DNA from: Mesostigma viride
Lineage: Eukaryota > Streptophyta > Mesostigmatophyceae > Mesostigmatales > Mesostigmataceae
DNA: 64,000 nucleotides
Assembly: GCA_009746045.1 (NCBI GenBank)
Contig: RPFO01002210.1
Span: forward strand, 45,022 to 109,021
Reading direction: 5' to 3'
The position numbers and the translations under genes were made by a program. How positions within the stretch are numbered: the stretch's first letter is position 1; every line of letters begins with the position of its first letter. Under the pieces are notes generated by a model. The model searched no databases. It saw only the letters and a list, made by a program, of their open reading frames with translations, and was not told the origin of the DNA. Below are positions 11,418-20,490 of this stretch, in pieces.

Positions 11418-11535
11418 GGCTCCGTGACTCCCCAACGGGAGCACGCGTTTTATCAATTAATTAATTATTAATGTAGATATTAATTAATTAATTAATTAAT
11501 TAGACTCGTGCTCCCGTTGAGGAGTCACGGAGCAT
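11418..11535. repeat. Two LINE 3' ends in inverted, tail-to-tail arrangement
   Basis: The LINE terminal hairpin at 11424-11444 (stem CTCCC/GGGAG, loop CAAC) is followed by AATT-type tail sequence, then an inverted tail and the inverted hairpin at 11508-11528. The whole is a near-palindrome. Confidence 0.8.
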
Positions 11536-11560
11536 TAACCCTGATATGTCATGCCTATCT

Positions 11561-13497
11561 CAGCCACGAGCCACGAGATAGCCATGGCTGACGGCGGAGC
11601 TCATAACTTTCACGTTTGAGCACCGAATTTAGCCGTGAATATCACAATCGATGCGTCTTTCTACGACGCACATGCTGATATAATTTTCCGACGCTATTAC
11701 GCAATATACGATGAGCAAACGTCTCTCGACGCAACGCAGCCTGGCGGCTGCGCTCGGCAATGCAAATACGCCTGCAGCTTCGGCTGCAGCTTCGCCCACC
11801 GGCCCAGATGGCAACGGTGACACTAGTAGTGCACTGGTGCTCGCCCAGCCTCCCGGGCTTGCCTCGCCATCTGCATCGCCTGAGCCTAAGTGCAGTCGCT
11901 CTGCTGAGCCGCCCTGGGAAGAGACCTCCTTCGACGTCAACAGCTCCGGCTTCTGGCAACGCAGCCCCGGTCGGTTCATGGAAGACGTGTTTCACGGCAA
12001 TCACGCCTCGCTTCTAGCCCTGTGCGTGTACCTCACGTCCCACAACCGCGGCCGCGGGCCTGGTAATGGCCAGCTTGTCGACCCCGCCGAGACTCTCCCC
12101 GTCCTTCCCCGCATGAGTCGCCCCAATCTCCAACGCTTCGCCCTCTGCTCCCTTGTTGGACGCTCCGAATCCGAGATCTGGAACCCCAAACCGCCCCCCT
12201 TCCCCTCCGAAGCCTCCATCCGCACCCTCCTCAAGGAAGCTTTCGAGCAGCACGTGACCCCTCTTGCCGCAGATGTGGCGGCACTTGGCGGCACGCTGGC
12301 TGCTGAGCTCCCCACCATCCCCACCGCCACCGCCACCCTCCTCGCCTCCACCTCCCCCCCCCCTCCGTCTCCACCGACTCCATCACCGCCCAGCTCCGCG
12401 ACATCGACCAGCGCCTCAAGGATAATGCAATCGCTATCGAGGTCTTGCAGAACACAGCAGGCCTCACCGCCCAGGCAGTGAAGGACATTGCCGCCAAGCC
12501 AGCCCCGGCTGGCCTGGCCGGCGATGCTCCTCCCATCACGACCTGGGCGGACATGCTTAAGCAACATACCACCTCCACCACCTCCGCCGTCGCAGCCCAG
12601 CTCCAGCGGCAGACGCTTGACCTCCGCGAGGAGGCCGAGCTCGCCAAGCGCAGCCTCAACGTCATTGTCAAGAATCTCAAGATGGAGGAAGGTGAGAATT
12701 CCGAGAAGCTTGCGCGTGCTTTTGAGAGAGAAATCCTTGATCGCATGGGCCTTACTGGTGAGATCGAGCTGGCCGCCCACCGCCTTCCCCGCGCGCGGGG
12801 TAAGGCCGGGCCGCCCCCGCTCCTTCTCACCTTTAAGACCCCGGCGGACAAGATTTCTTTTCTCAGACGCCGCAAGCGGCTCGAGAAGACTCTCTTCACC
12901 CTTGACGACGACTTGACCCTGGCACAGCAACAACGGCGACGGGAGCTATGGTCGACCTACCTCCAGCTCCGGCAGACCAAGGCGGGCCAGCCGGTGTACT
13001 GGAAGGGGGCGGCCATCTACGTCGGCCACAAGCCCTGGCAAGCGACCCCCTCGACCACCGCGGCCCCAGCAACTCCAGCCCCAGCCTAGGGGAATACAGC
13101 AGTAGTGTAGAATAGTTAGACCGTGGCCTTGTACATGCCCGCCTCCTACAGGCACTATACCAGCTGAGGCCTAGCCTTTTTAGTCATGTACATGTGTGCC
13201 TATGATGTGCCACACTCCAGACGATGCCTAGCCTTATTTAGTAATGTTGTGCCCATGCAGGGAGTCACTCTCTGCTGAGAAGCCATGCCATAGCCCTTGT
13301 ATAGCCATGATGATCTTCCCCCTCACAGGCATGCTCCCCCCTTACCCGGGCATAGCGTGATAGACCATGAGGGTGCGGGTGCCCTGGTGCACCTCGAGCA
13401 AGTGTTGTTTACATTCCCACCCTTGCAGGAAGTAGCTTAGAATGTATTATAGGCTCATATGCCCCTTCTCAGGGCTATTGAATTGAATTGAATTGTA
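11561..13497 (+). mobile_element. ORF1-only LINE copy A (nested in the CACTA element)
   Basis: The copy contains a 5' UTR with GCCACGAG repeats and the shared ATGGCTGACGGCGGAG motif, an ORF1, and a 3' UTR of about 400 bp closely matching that at 54392-54780. It has no endonuclease or reverse-transcriptase ORF. It ends in a TTGAA-type tail (13477-13495) abutting the 3' end of the oppositely oriented copy B. Confidence 0.8.
11711..13089 (+). pseudogene. L1 ORF1p-like protein with one frameshift (copy A)
   Basis: The frame opens with MSKRLSTQRSLAAAL at 11711 and shifts between about 12350 and 12440, at or after a run of C, into a second frame ending at 13089. The first part is Ser/Pro-rich with a helical segment. 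The second part carries a Thr-rich linker, a helical region (LQRQTLDLREEAELAKRSL), an RRM-like core (NVIVKNLKMEEGE, AHRLPRARGK, PLLLTFKTPADKISFL) and a C-terminal domain (TLDDDLTLAQQQRRREL ... VYWKGAAIYVG). This is the layout of L1 ORF1 RNA-binding chaperones (Transposase_22). The intact relative at 20940-22331 shows the original frame was continuous across the shift. Confidence 0.8.
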
Positions 13498-15243
13498 ACA
13501 TAACTCCGTTGGGAGTATATGTAGCACATAGCCCTTGAGAGGGGGCATATGGCCTATCATACATCCTAAGCTACTTCCTGCAAGGGTGGGGATGTAAAGG
13601 ACCCTTGCTCTAGGTGCACCAGGGCACTTGCATCCCCATGATCTTCAAGCTATGCCCAGCGAAGGGGGAGCCTGTCATGGGGGGGAAGATCAGCATAGCT
13701 ATACAAAAAGGCTAGGGCATGGCGTCTCAGCAGAGAGTTACTCCCTGCATGGGCACAACATAGCTAAATAAAGCTAGGCATCATCTGGAGTGTGGCACAT
13801 CATAGGCACACATGTACATGATTAAATAAAGCGTGTGGCTTAGCTAGGGTAGTGCCTCTAGGAGGCGTACATGTACATGGCCACGGTCTATCTATTCTAC
13901 ACTACTACTGCTGTATTCCCCTAAGCTGGGGCGTCTGGAGTCGTTGGGGCCGCGGGGGTCGCCTGCCAGGGCTTGTGGCCGACGTAGATGGCCGCCCCCT
14001 TCCAGTACACCGGCTGCCCCGCCTTGGTCTGCCGGAGCTGGAGGTAGATGGGCCATAGCTCCCGTCGCCGTTGTTGCTGCGCCAGGGTCAAGTCGTCGTC
14101 AAGGGTGAAGAGAGTCTTCTCGAGCCGCTTGCGGCGTCGGAGAAAAGAAATCTTGTCCGCCGGGGTCTTAAAGGTGAGAAGGAGCGGGGGCGGCCCTGCC
14201 TTACCCCGCGCGCGGGGAAGGCGGTGGGCGACCAGGTCGATCTCACCAGTAAGGCCCATGCGACTAAGAATTTCTCTCTCAAACGCACGTGCAAGCTTCT
14301 CGGAATTCTCACCTTCCTCCATGTCGAGGTTCTTGACAATGACGTTAAGGCTGCGCTTGGCAAGCTCGGCCTCCTCGCGGAGGTCAAGCGTCTGCCGCTG
14401 GAGCTGGGCTGCGACGGCGGAGGTGGTGGAGGTGGTGTGCTGCTTAAGCATGTCCGCCCAGGTCGTGATGGGAGGAGCATCGCCGGCCAGGCCAGCAGAG
14501 GCTGGCTTGGCGGCAATGTCCTTCACCGCCTGGGCGGTGAGGCCCGCGGTGTTCTGCAGGACCTCGATAGCGATGGCATTATCCTTAAGACGTTGGTCAA
14601 TGTCGCGGAGCTGGGCGGTGATGGAGTCGGTGGAGGCGGAGGGGGGGGGTGGAGGCGAGGAGGGTGGCGGTGGCGGTGGGGATGGTGGGGAGCTCAGCAG
14701 CCAGCGTGCGACCCACAGCTGCCACATCTGCAGCTAGGGGCGTCACGTGCTGTGAGATGGTTTCTTGGAGGTGGAGGAGGAAGGTGGATTCGGTCAAGGG
14801 GGAGGGGGTCCAGAGGTCCGTGACAGAGCGGTCAAGGATGGAAAAGAGGGCGGCGAGCTGAAGACGGGGGCGAGACCAGCGGGCCAGGTTCTCAGGTCGG
14901 TGAGTAAACCGGCCGTCAGGTCCAGGGCGGAGGCGGTAATGGCTGTGAAGGCGCTGGCACAGGTCGAAAATGGAGGCGTATGACCCATAAAACACGAGCT
15001 CCAGTATCTTGATGGGTGGCATGTCGAAAAAGCCGGGTCTGGCACCGTCGAAGGTGGAAAATAACCCGTCAACGTCAAAGTCGCGCTCAGACCAGCTTGG
15101 TTCGGTTGGGCGGCTGCGTTTTGGCTCGGGCGAGGCTGAGGGCGAGGCAGGAAGCCCGGGAGGGTGCTGGGCGACAACCAGTGCGCGACTAGGGTCACCA
15201 CCGCCTTCCGGCCCTGCTGATGGCGGAGCTGCAGCAGGAGCTC
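13498..15243 (-). mobile_element. ORF1-only LINE copy B, 5' truncated, opposed to copy A
   Basis: In minus orientation the copy runs from within ORF1 (about 15243) to its 3' terminal hairpin at 13499-13521. It meets copy A tail to tail, forming a large inverted repeat of about 1.7 kb per arm. Confidence 0.78.
13921..15243 (-). pseudogene. L1 ORF1p-like remnant (copy B)
   Basis: The C-terminal 270 codons are open (stop at 13921-13923) and match copy A and copy C through the RRM-like core and the YWKGAAIYVG end. The N-terminal half is spread over other frames (for example MPPIKILELVFYGSYAS from 15022) and lacks the MSKRL start. It is therefore both truncated and frameshifted. Confidence 0.78.
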
Positions 15244-15720
15244 AGGGCTATGTGCTACATATACTCCCAACGGAGTTATGTTCCTAATTAATTAATTAAT
15301 TAACCCTGATGGATGGATGGATGGGTGCAAACAGTCCTACCGGTCTAATCTGTCTACATCAGCTACCTACAACATCTATGTAGATATATTAATCTAATGT
15401 ACAACATCTAATGTAGATATATTAGCCCGGTTTCAATTCAATTAGCCCGGTAGGACTGTTTGCACCCATCCATCCATCCATCATGAAAGTAGTTCGATCA
15501 CGCGGCTTCCTCCACCCCATCCATCATGAAATATGTGCTACATGACCTCCCCACGGAGGCATGTTATAATTTAATTTTTTTTTTTAATCCATCCATCCAT
15601 CGGGGTTAATGTTCCGTGACTCCCCAACGGGAGCACGAGTCTAATTAATTAATTAAATTACTCCATTGGGGTTAATACTCCGTGCCTCCCCAACGGGAGC
15701 ACATGTTTAATTAATTATTC
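15244..15720. repeat. Cluster of LINE 3'-end fragments
   Basis: At least four terminal hairpins lie here: 15258-15280 (stem ACTCC/GGAGT), 15541-15563 (CCTCC/GGAGG), 15616-15636 and 15682-15702 (CTCCC/GGGAG), each followed by AATT-rich or poly-T sequence. A 33-bp inverted repeat (15308-15341 with 15449-15483, sharing GTGCAAACAGTCCTACCGG) comes from the segment preceding the LINE tail at 37100-37150. Confidence 0.75.
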
Positions 15721-16020
15721 AATTCAAAGAAACCCAAGTACATCATGCATGCACATGTCATCCAAGTCATCCAAGTGCCATGGACATCGAGCCAATGGGC
15801 GGTCTCACTTCGTGTCCATGTGGTATGTTGCATTTAACGCCTCTCTTAATAGTTGTCTTATTTGATGTACATATTGAATTACGCATTTAAAAGATTGAAT
15901 TAGTAAATTATTATATTACTTGTACATACTATGTCATGCTGGTCATTACATATGTCAAGTGGGTTGACGCCACAAGGTAACATGACACAAGTTGTCTCAC
16001 TTAGAATAACAACACACAAC
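15721..16020. other. AT-rich spacer
   Basis: No coding frame, hairpin or repeat that I can support; it ends at the stop codon of the minus-strand protease-like gene. Confidence 0.4.
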
Positions 16021-18755
16021 TCAGTATCCACTTGATGAGAGGACCGTGGCGTCAACTACTTTGTAGCAAGCAGCAAATGTGCACTTCACCAGATGTGCCA
16101 GTAGTTTCTCAAGCTTACCCGCCTCTGCCACAGGTTGGGCTGCCATCCCATTGATATCCAACAACGTGTCCGGGTTGTCATGCATGGCATGCAACAAGGA
16201 AAAGTGGCCGCCACTGTACTTCAATATAGCACACAACTGCACGGTCACCTTGTACTGTTTCAATTCTGGGGGTGCTCCAACCCAGATACGGAAATCTGTA
16301 CGCCAGGGTAACCCATCACCCTTACTCACTTTACCAGGCAGCTTGGTAAAAAATTCGCAAAAGGTTAAACATGGTGGAAGTATTGACCAATAACGCCTGC
16401 GCAAGCACGTCGGTGCTTGGCACTTGCAAAGGATCAGAAGGCGCTGGCACGCAGACGACATGCGAGACTTAATGTTCCCCACAGCATCGTCATACGATAG
16501 CTCGAATGGGAGACCCCTGAACATTCCATCTACAAGCTGCCGATACCCACAGGTCCAACCCTGTAGGCGGACCTCACAACCTGTTATATGCCACATGAGG
16601 TGGGTAAGGTTGTTACCAGCGCTAGCAAACGGGTCCTTTATTCGTTGGTATAGGGCGCCTAGCAAGTCAAGGAGCCTGCTCCTTGTGCTGTCCATTGCCT
16701 CTTGATTCTCCTCCGAACAAGCTGCCATGCACTGCAGCAATGTGAATCCAATTTCACAGTTCCTCCCATGGCCTCCGCCCCTTGACTTGCAAGTTACAAA
16801 GTGCAACCCAGAAAGGGCTAGGGTTTGCAAGCAAAGCAGCACTATATAGATGAATTCCAGTGCGCTATCCAAATGGCAGCTGTTCCTGCTTTTGGACCAT
16901 GTAAAAGTGCTGCTCCTGAGTTTACGCAGTGGCACATTCCCGTGGGCACAGAGAAAATCTGCACCCTCCTTGCACCATTTGCACGCTCCACCCTCTTCTG
17001 CCGCCCCCTCTTCCTGCCCTCCCCCCCCTGCCTGCCCCTCCCCGATGAGCACCGCCTCCTCGGCTGCCTGCCCCTCCCCCATCGGTACCTCACCCCCTGC
17101 CTGCCCCTCCCCCTCTTCCTGCCCTCCCCCCCCTGCCTGCCCCTCCCCCTCTTCCTGCCCTCCCCCCCTACCTGCCCCTCCCCATGGGCACCGACTCCTC
17201 GGCTGCCTGCCCCTCCCCCATCGGTACCTCACCCCCTGCCTGCCCCTCCCCTCTTCCTGCCCTCCCCCCCTGCCTGCCCCTCCCCCACTTCCTGCCCTCC
17301 CCCCCCTGCCTGCCCCTCCCCTATGTGCACCGCCTCCTCGGCTGCCTGCCCCTCCCCCATGTGCACCGCCTCCTCGGCTGCCTGCCCCTCCCCCATCGGT
17401 ACCGCACCCCCTTCCTGTCCCTCCCCCTCTTCCTGCCCCACCCCCCCTACCAGCCCCTCCCCCATCGGCCCCAACTCAAAAGGGCCACAATCAGGCAGCT
17501 GTATGTTTGTGCGAACACAGCCCTGCAAAACCATGAAACACAGCCCAAAAGCGCAACACACGGATATCAATGCTGGATACGCACCCACAATACAGCTGCA
17601 GGACCGCTCCATCATAACATAGCTGACTGTGATTGCTACAAATACAAGAAAAAAATTGCCAATGCGTTTAACATATGCACAACCCTGCTATAAGAAAGGG
17701 TGCGGCGTGCTGTTGCGAAACAAGAAGTCTAAGAGAAACAAACTAACCTTATCAATCACACCACCGCCTGACTGTGTCGCTTGTGCCGCTACCGCCGCGC
17801 CCTCAGCTGGCTGCGGCAGCTGCAGCAGCATTGCAAGGCCTGCCACTTTGGCTGTTGCAGATCGCAGCAACTCGCGTGCCAGACCATGCTCTGAGGCAAT
17901 GGCAGCCCGCAGGATACGTGCTACCAGCTCGGGCTCAGCGGCTTGCAGAAGCAGCATTCCTGCTCCTCCACACACCGCTCTCTCCAGCACTTGCACCGCT
18001 TCATCAGACGAGGCACCCGCTGCTGCGTCCCCTGCCTGCTCCCGTACAACACCGCTTTGCTCCATGGGCACTGGTGTCCTTGCAGCCGTGCTGGTGCATT
18101 CGCCCTTTTGTCGCTTGAACGTGCTCTCCGCTGCTCTCCGGGAGGTTGTCCTGTTACGCAGCTGTTGCTGCAGACGATTCTTCTGCACCAGACGAAGTGA
18201 CACGCAACCGTCAACAGAACACGATACGGAAGCCAAAAGATTCAACTGATTGACCCCTACATGACCATCATCACACATAATTATGTTATTCTAGTCCCAA
18301 CAAAGAATTGCCAGCTCAAGGACACTACAAGCACTACTCGCGAATTCAGGGGGCGCAGCATTCCACTCACTGCTGACTTAAAAGCCTTGAAGAGGTTCTC
18401 ATCCCCTTGAAACTGGTCTTCACGCGCCTCCAACGCCGCCAATAAGTGCCTGCACACTGCCTCCCTCTCCCACGCATCTCCAGGGTGATTTAGTGCAGCA
18501 GCTGAAAAGTCATAGGGATGCTCGAAACGGGAGATGTCCACGTCCTGCCTTGTCTTGGCGTTGGTCACGAAGAGCGACGCAAATACACAGGAAAAAGCGA
18601 ACCCATGAGCTGCCAGCAGTGATTCACTGCTATCGTACAACTAAGGCGGGGTAAGGAGTACCATTGCGTCCAACGTACATACCAAACTGGCCTTGAGGTG
18701 CAAAAAGGACATTGACAGAACGGTCTGAAAGTGCCAAAATACAGCCTCGTAACTC
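16021..18755 (-). CDS. CACTA-borne multi-exon gene with a USP-like cysteine-protease domain
   Basis: Three upstream exons join in frame: 18755-18683, 18609-18371 (acceptor GGCAG|CTC, donor GCA|GTGAGT) and 18182-17748 (acceptor GTGCAG|AAG, donor AAG|GTTAGT). The joins between 17747 and about 17000 are unresolved, because a purine-rich repeat lies there. The last exon, ending at 16021, encodes a C-x2-C...C-x-H motif (CKWCKEGADFLCAH) and a protease-like domain. Its Cys box is NSCHLDSALEFIY and its His box is YSGGHFSLL, followed by LLDINGM, the order seen in ubiquitin-specific proteases (C19) and related Cys proteases. Known: some CACTA/Mutator elements carry Ulp1-type proteases; a USP-like one would be different. 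Upstream exons have no recognised domain. More 5' exons are possible. Confidence 0.55.
17000..17470. repeat. CCCCTCCC/CTGCC low-complexity array
   Basis: Imperfect repeats of CCCCTCCCCCTCTTCCTGCC and CACCGCCTCCTCGGCTGCC. On the minus strand this is a purine tract that can read as Gly/Glu/Gln-rich protein. It lies between exons of the protease-like gene and may be intron or a low-complexity linker. Confidence 0.7.
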
Positions 18756-19762
18756 CTGTACGATGCAAATTTAGTCGAAACATGCTAGATCTTGGTAGGT
18801 AGCATGTTCAGGACACCAGTAGAAGGAATTTGTGGCGAAAAAAAATCATGGCAAGTAATATATGACCCTAGGAGCATACACTAAAATTTCCAGCCTCGAT
18901 ACTGCCTTTTTATTCGCTCACGATAGCCTGCCAGGCCGCCATGCCTGTCGGTGGAAATTCGGTCACCGTCGTGCACGCACACACCAAAAATCTCATTTCG
19001 CGCCACTCTTCGGGTCCTTCTTACGAGGCTGCACTTTGGCGGGGCTCGGACCTTGGTGGATCAACAGAATGCCCCCCTTGCCCAGACTAAAATGTCCCCA
19101 CTTGCGCTGATAACCCGTTCTCGCGCAAGGTGCGGATTTCATCATGGCGTGTACCCTTCCGTGGCGTAACTCACGCATGTTGTAAATTACTCGTCCCCCT
19201 AAAAACGCCCAAATCCCAATGCATCGAATATTTCTAGAAAAGGCTGCATGTTGCACCCTCGTTGTTGTTGTTGTGGGCGATCAGTATACGTTAAACGGAT
19301 GCGTTGATTATCCTGAACTACAAATTGCAGCCAGTACTGGTACACCTGCAAGATGCGACGACAGTACACCTGCCTCTAAGTCATACGGACAAGAACATAT
19401 TATATATCTTACAAGTGTCTTGGACGAAAAAAATACGAACCACATACAAGACATGACTCCAAGCGCCGTATCTGGGACCTAGTTTGCTACGAACTAAACA
19501 CTTTTGTTTCGTTAACGAGTCGTAACGACAAAAGCGTTACACACTTTGAAAGTCTCCGTGAAGTTCAGAAAATTGTTCAGGACACGAACAGCTAGTGTCA
19601 GGCACAAAACAATTCTCTTTAGGGATACGACTGTGCCGTATCTTTTCTGTACAAACAAACGTTACAACCACAAAATCAGATCCAGCCCGCGTACGTTTAA
19701 GTGCACCTGTCGAAACGGTATACTTTTAATGTACTTTTTCGTTTCCGCAACGTTAACAACTC
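18756..19762. other. Right subterminal region of the CACTA element
   Basis: About 1 kb with no supported gene. Near the end it carries inverted counterparts (CCGTATC, 19467 and 19636) of the left subterminal motifs, plus CGTAACG/CGTTAC-type motifs. Confidence 0.5.
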
Positions 19763-19798
19763 GTATACCTTTACGACGCGTAGAAAAATCGCTTAGTG
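19763..19798 (-). repeat. Right terminal inverted repeat of the CACTA element
   Basis: Ends CGCTTAGTG. It is the reverse complement of 1540-1575 with one mismatch. Confidence 0.92.
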
Positions 19799-20000
19799 GT
19801 GTCATATCCTTAGGTGTGCCATTAGCGTGTATAGATCCTCAGCGTGCATCCTTTGCGTGCATCCTTTGCGTGTATCCTTAGCATGCATCCTTGCCGTGTT
19901 TCCTTATCAAGTATCCTTACGGCTGTAGCGTGTAGTGTATCCTTAGCGTGTATCCTTGTAAGCGTGTATCCTAGTTAGCGTGTATCGGCCTTAGGGTCAC
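19799..20000. repeat. Satellite-like TATCCTTAGCGTG array, right flank
   Basis: About a dozen degenerate 13-bp units (TATCCTTAGCGTG, with variants GCATCCTTTGCGTG and GTATCCTTACGG) in the same orientation as the left-flank array at 1467-1539. Confidence 0.78.
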
Positions 20001-20071
20001 TGGCCAGGTCAGTTAGGAGGTAATGAACTTAACAATGGCATATTTTAATGAGCAATATGCTTGACATTTAC

Positions 20072-20236
20072 CTTAGAGTCCGGCAAGTAGTTTGCGTGCC
20101 AGCTCGTGCTCGTAGCATCAACAGATCGCAGAGTATCATCTTCGTGATCACCCTGCTGTGTTGAATTTACTAGTCGGTGTGCTCCATGCAGAGGCAGAAG
20201 AAGCACGCTCAGCCTCCGCAGGTCCACCGGCAGATC
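20072..20236 (-). CDS. Isolated internal exon of an unidentified gene
   Basis: A 55-codon segment bounded by an acceptor (CACGCACAG|GATCTG) and a donor (TCTAAG|GTAAATG), phase 0 at both ends. It encodes DLPVDLRRLSVLLLPLHGAH and a polar tail. On the minus strand, the continuation would run into the satellite and CACTA insertion. It may be part of a gene interrupted by the transposon (perhaps the gene at 245-934, same strand) or a chance frame. No family is recognised. Confidence 0.3.
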
Positions 20237-20490
20237 CTGTGCGTGCAGCAGAAAAAAATTCATGTTTGGCACATGTCTAGTATGTATGTTAGGATTTGCT
20301 GATGGTAGTATTGCTCCATGAGCACGTCTTGAGGTTGTGAAACAGTTGAGCATGCAGGGTGATCTCGCATTCAGCTGTCTTTTTTTCCTCAAGAGGCGGC
20401 AGGGCTCCAATATTGGGGCCGTACACAATCTTGCAGCGAGGCCATTATATACATGATGTCATCTGGTACCCAGCCAGCTCAGATAAATTA
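20237..20490. other. Short spacer
   Basis: No feature that I can support. Confidence 0.35.

Larger units (their letters stand above)
1540..19798. mobile_element. Large CACTA-superfamily DNA transposon (about 18.3 kb)
   Basis: The two ends are 36-bp terminal inverted repeats beginning CACTAAGCGATTTTTC, identical except for one base. The dinucleotide GT is present on both outer sides (1538-1539 and 19799-19800), compatible with a short target duplication. Subterminal GATACGG motifs on the left (for example near 1773 and 1951) reappear as CCGTATC on the right (near 19467 and 19636), the inverted arrangement expected of CACTA subterminal repeats. Inside are a transposase gene (4986-10490, plus), a three-exon gene (2344-4010, minus) and a protease-like gene (16021-18755, minus). 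Part of the length comes from nested LINE copies and simple repeats (about 11.1-15.7 kb). Known of the family: CACTA/EnSpm/Plavaka elements end in CACTA and encode a Tnp2-type transposase. That all three genes belong to the element is inference from position. Confidence 0.88.

Noticed and set aside
11099-11471. Long frames of MDGW or IHPS repeats on both strands
   Set aside because: They are translations of a pure CATC tetranucleotide array and stay open in all frames for that reason.
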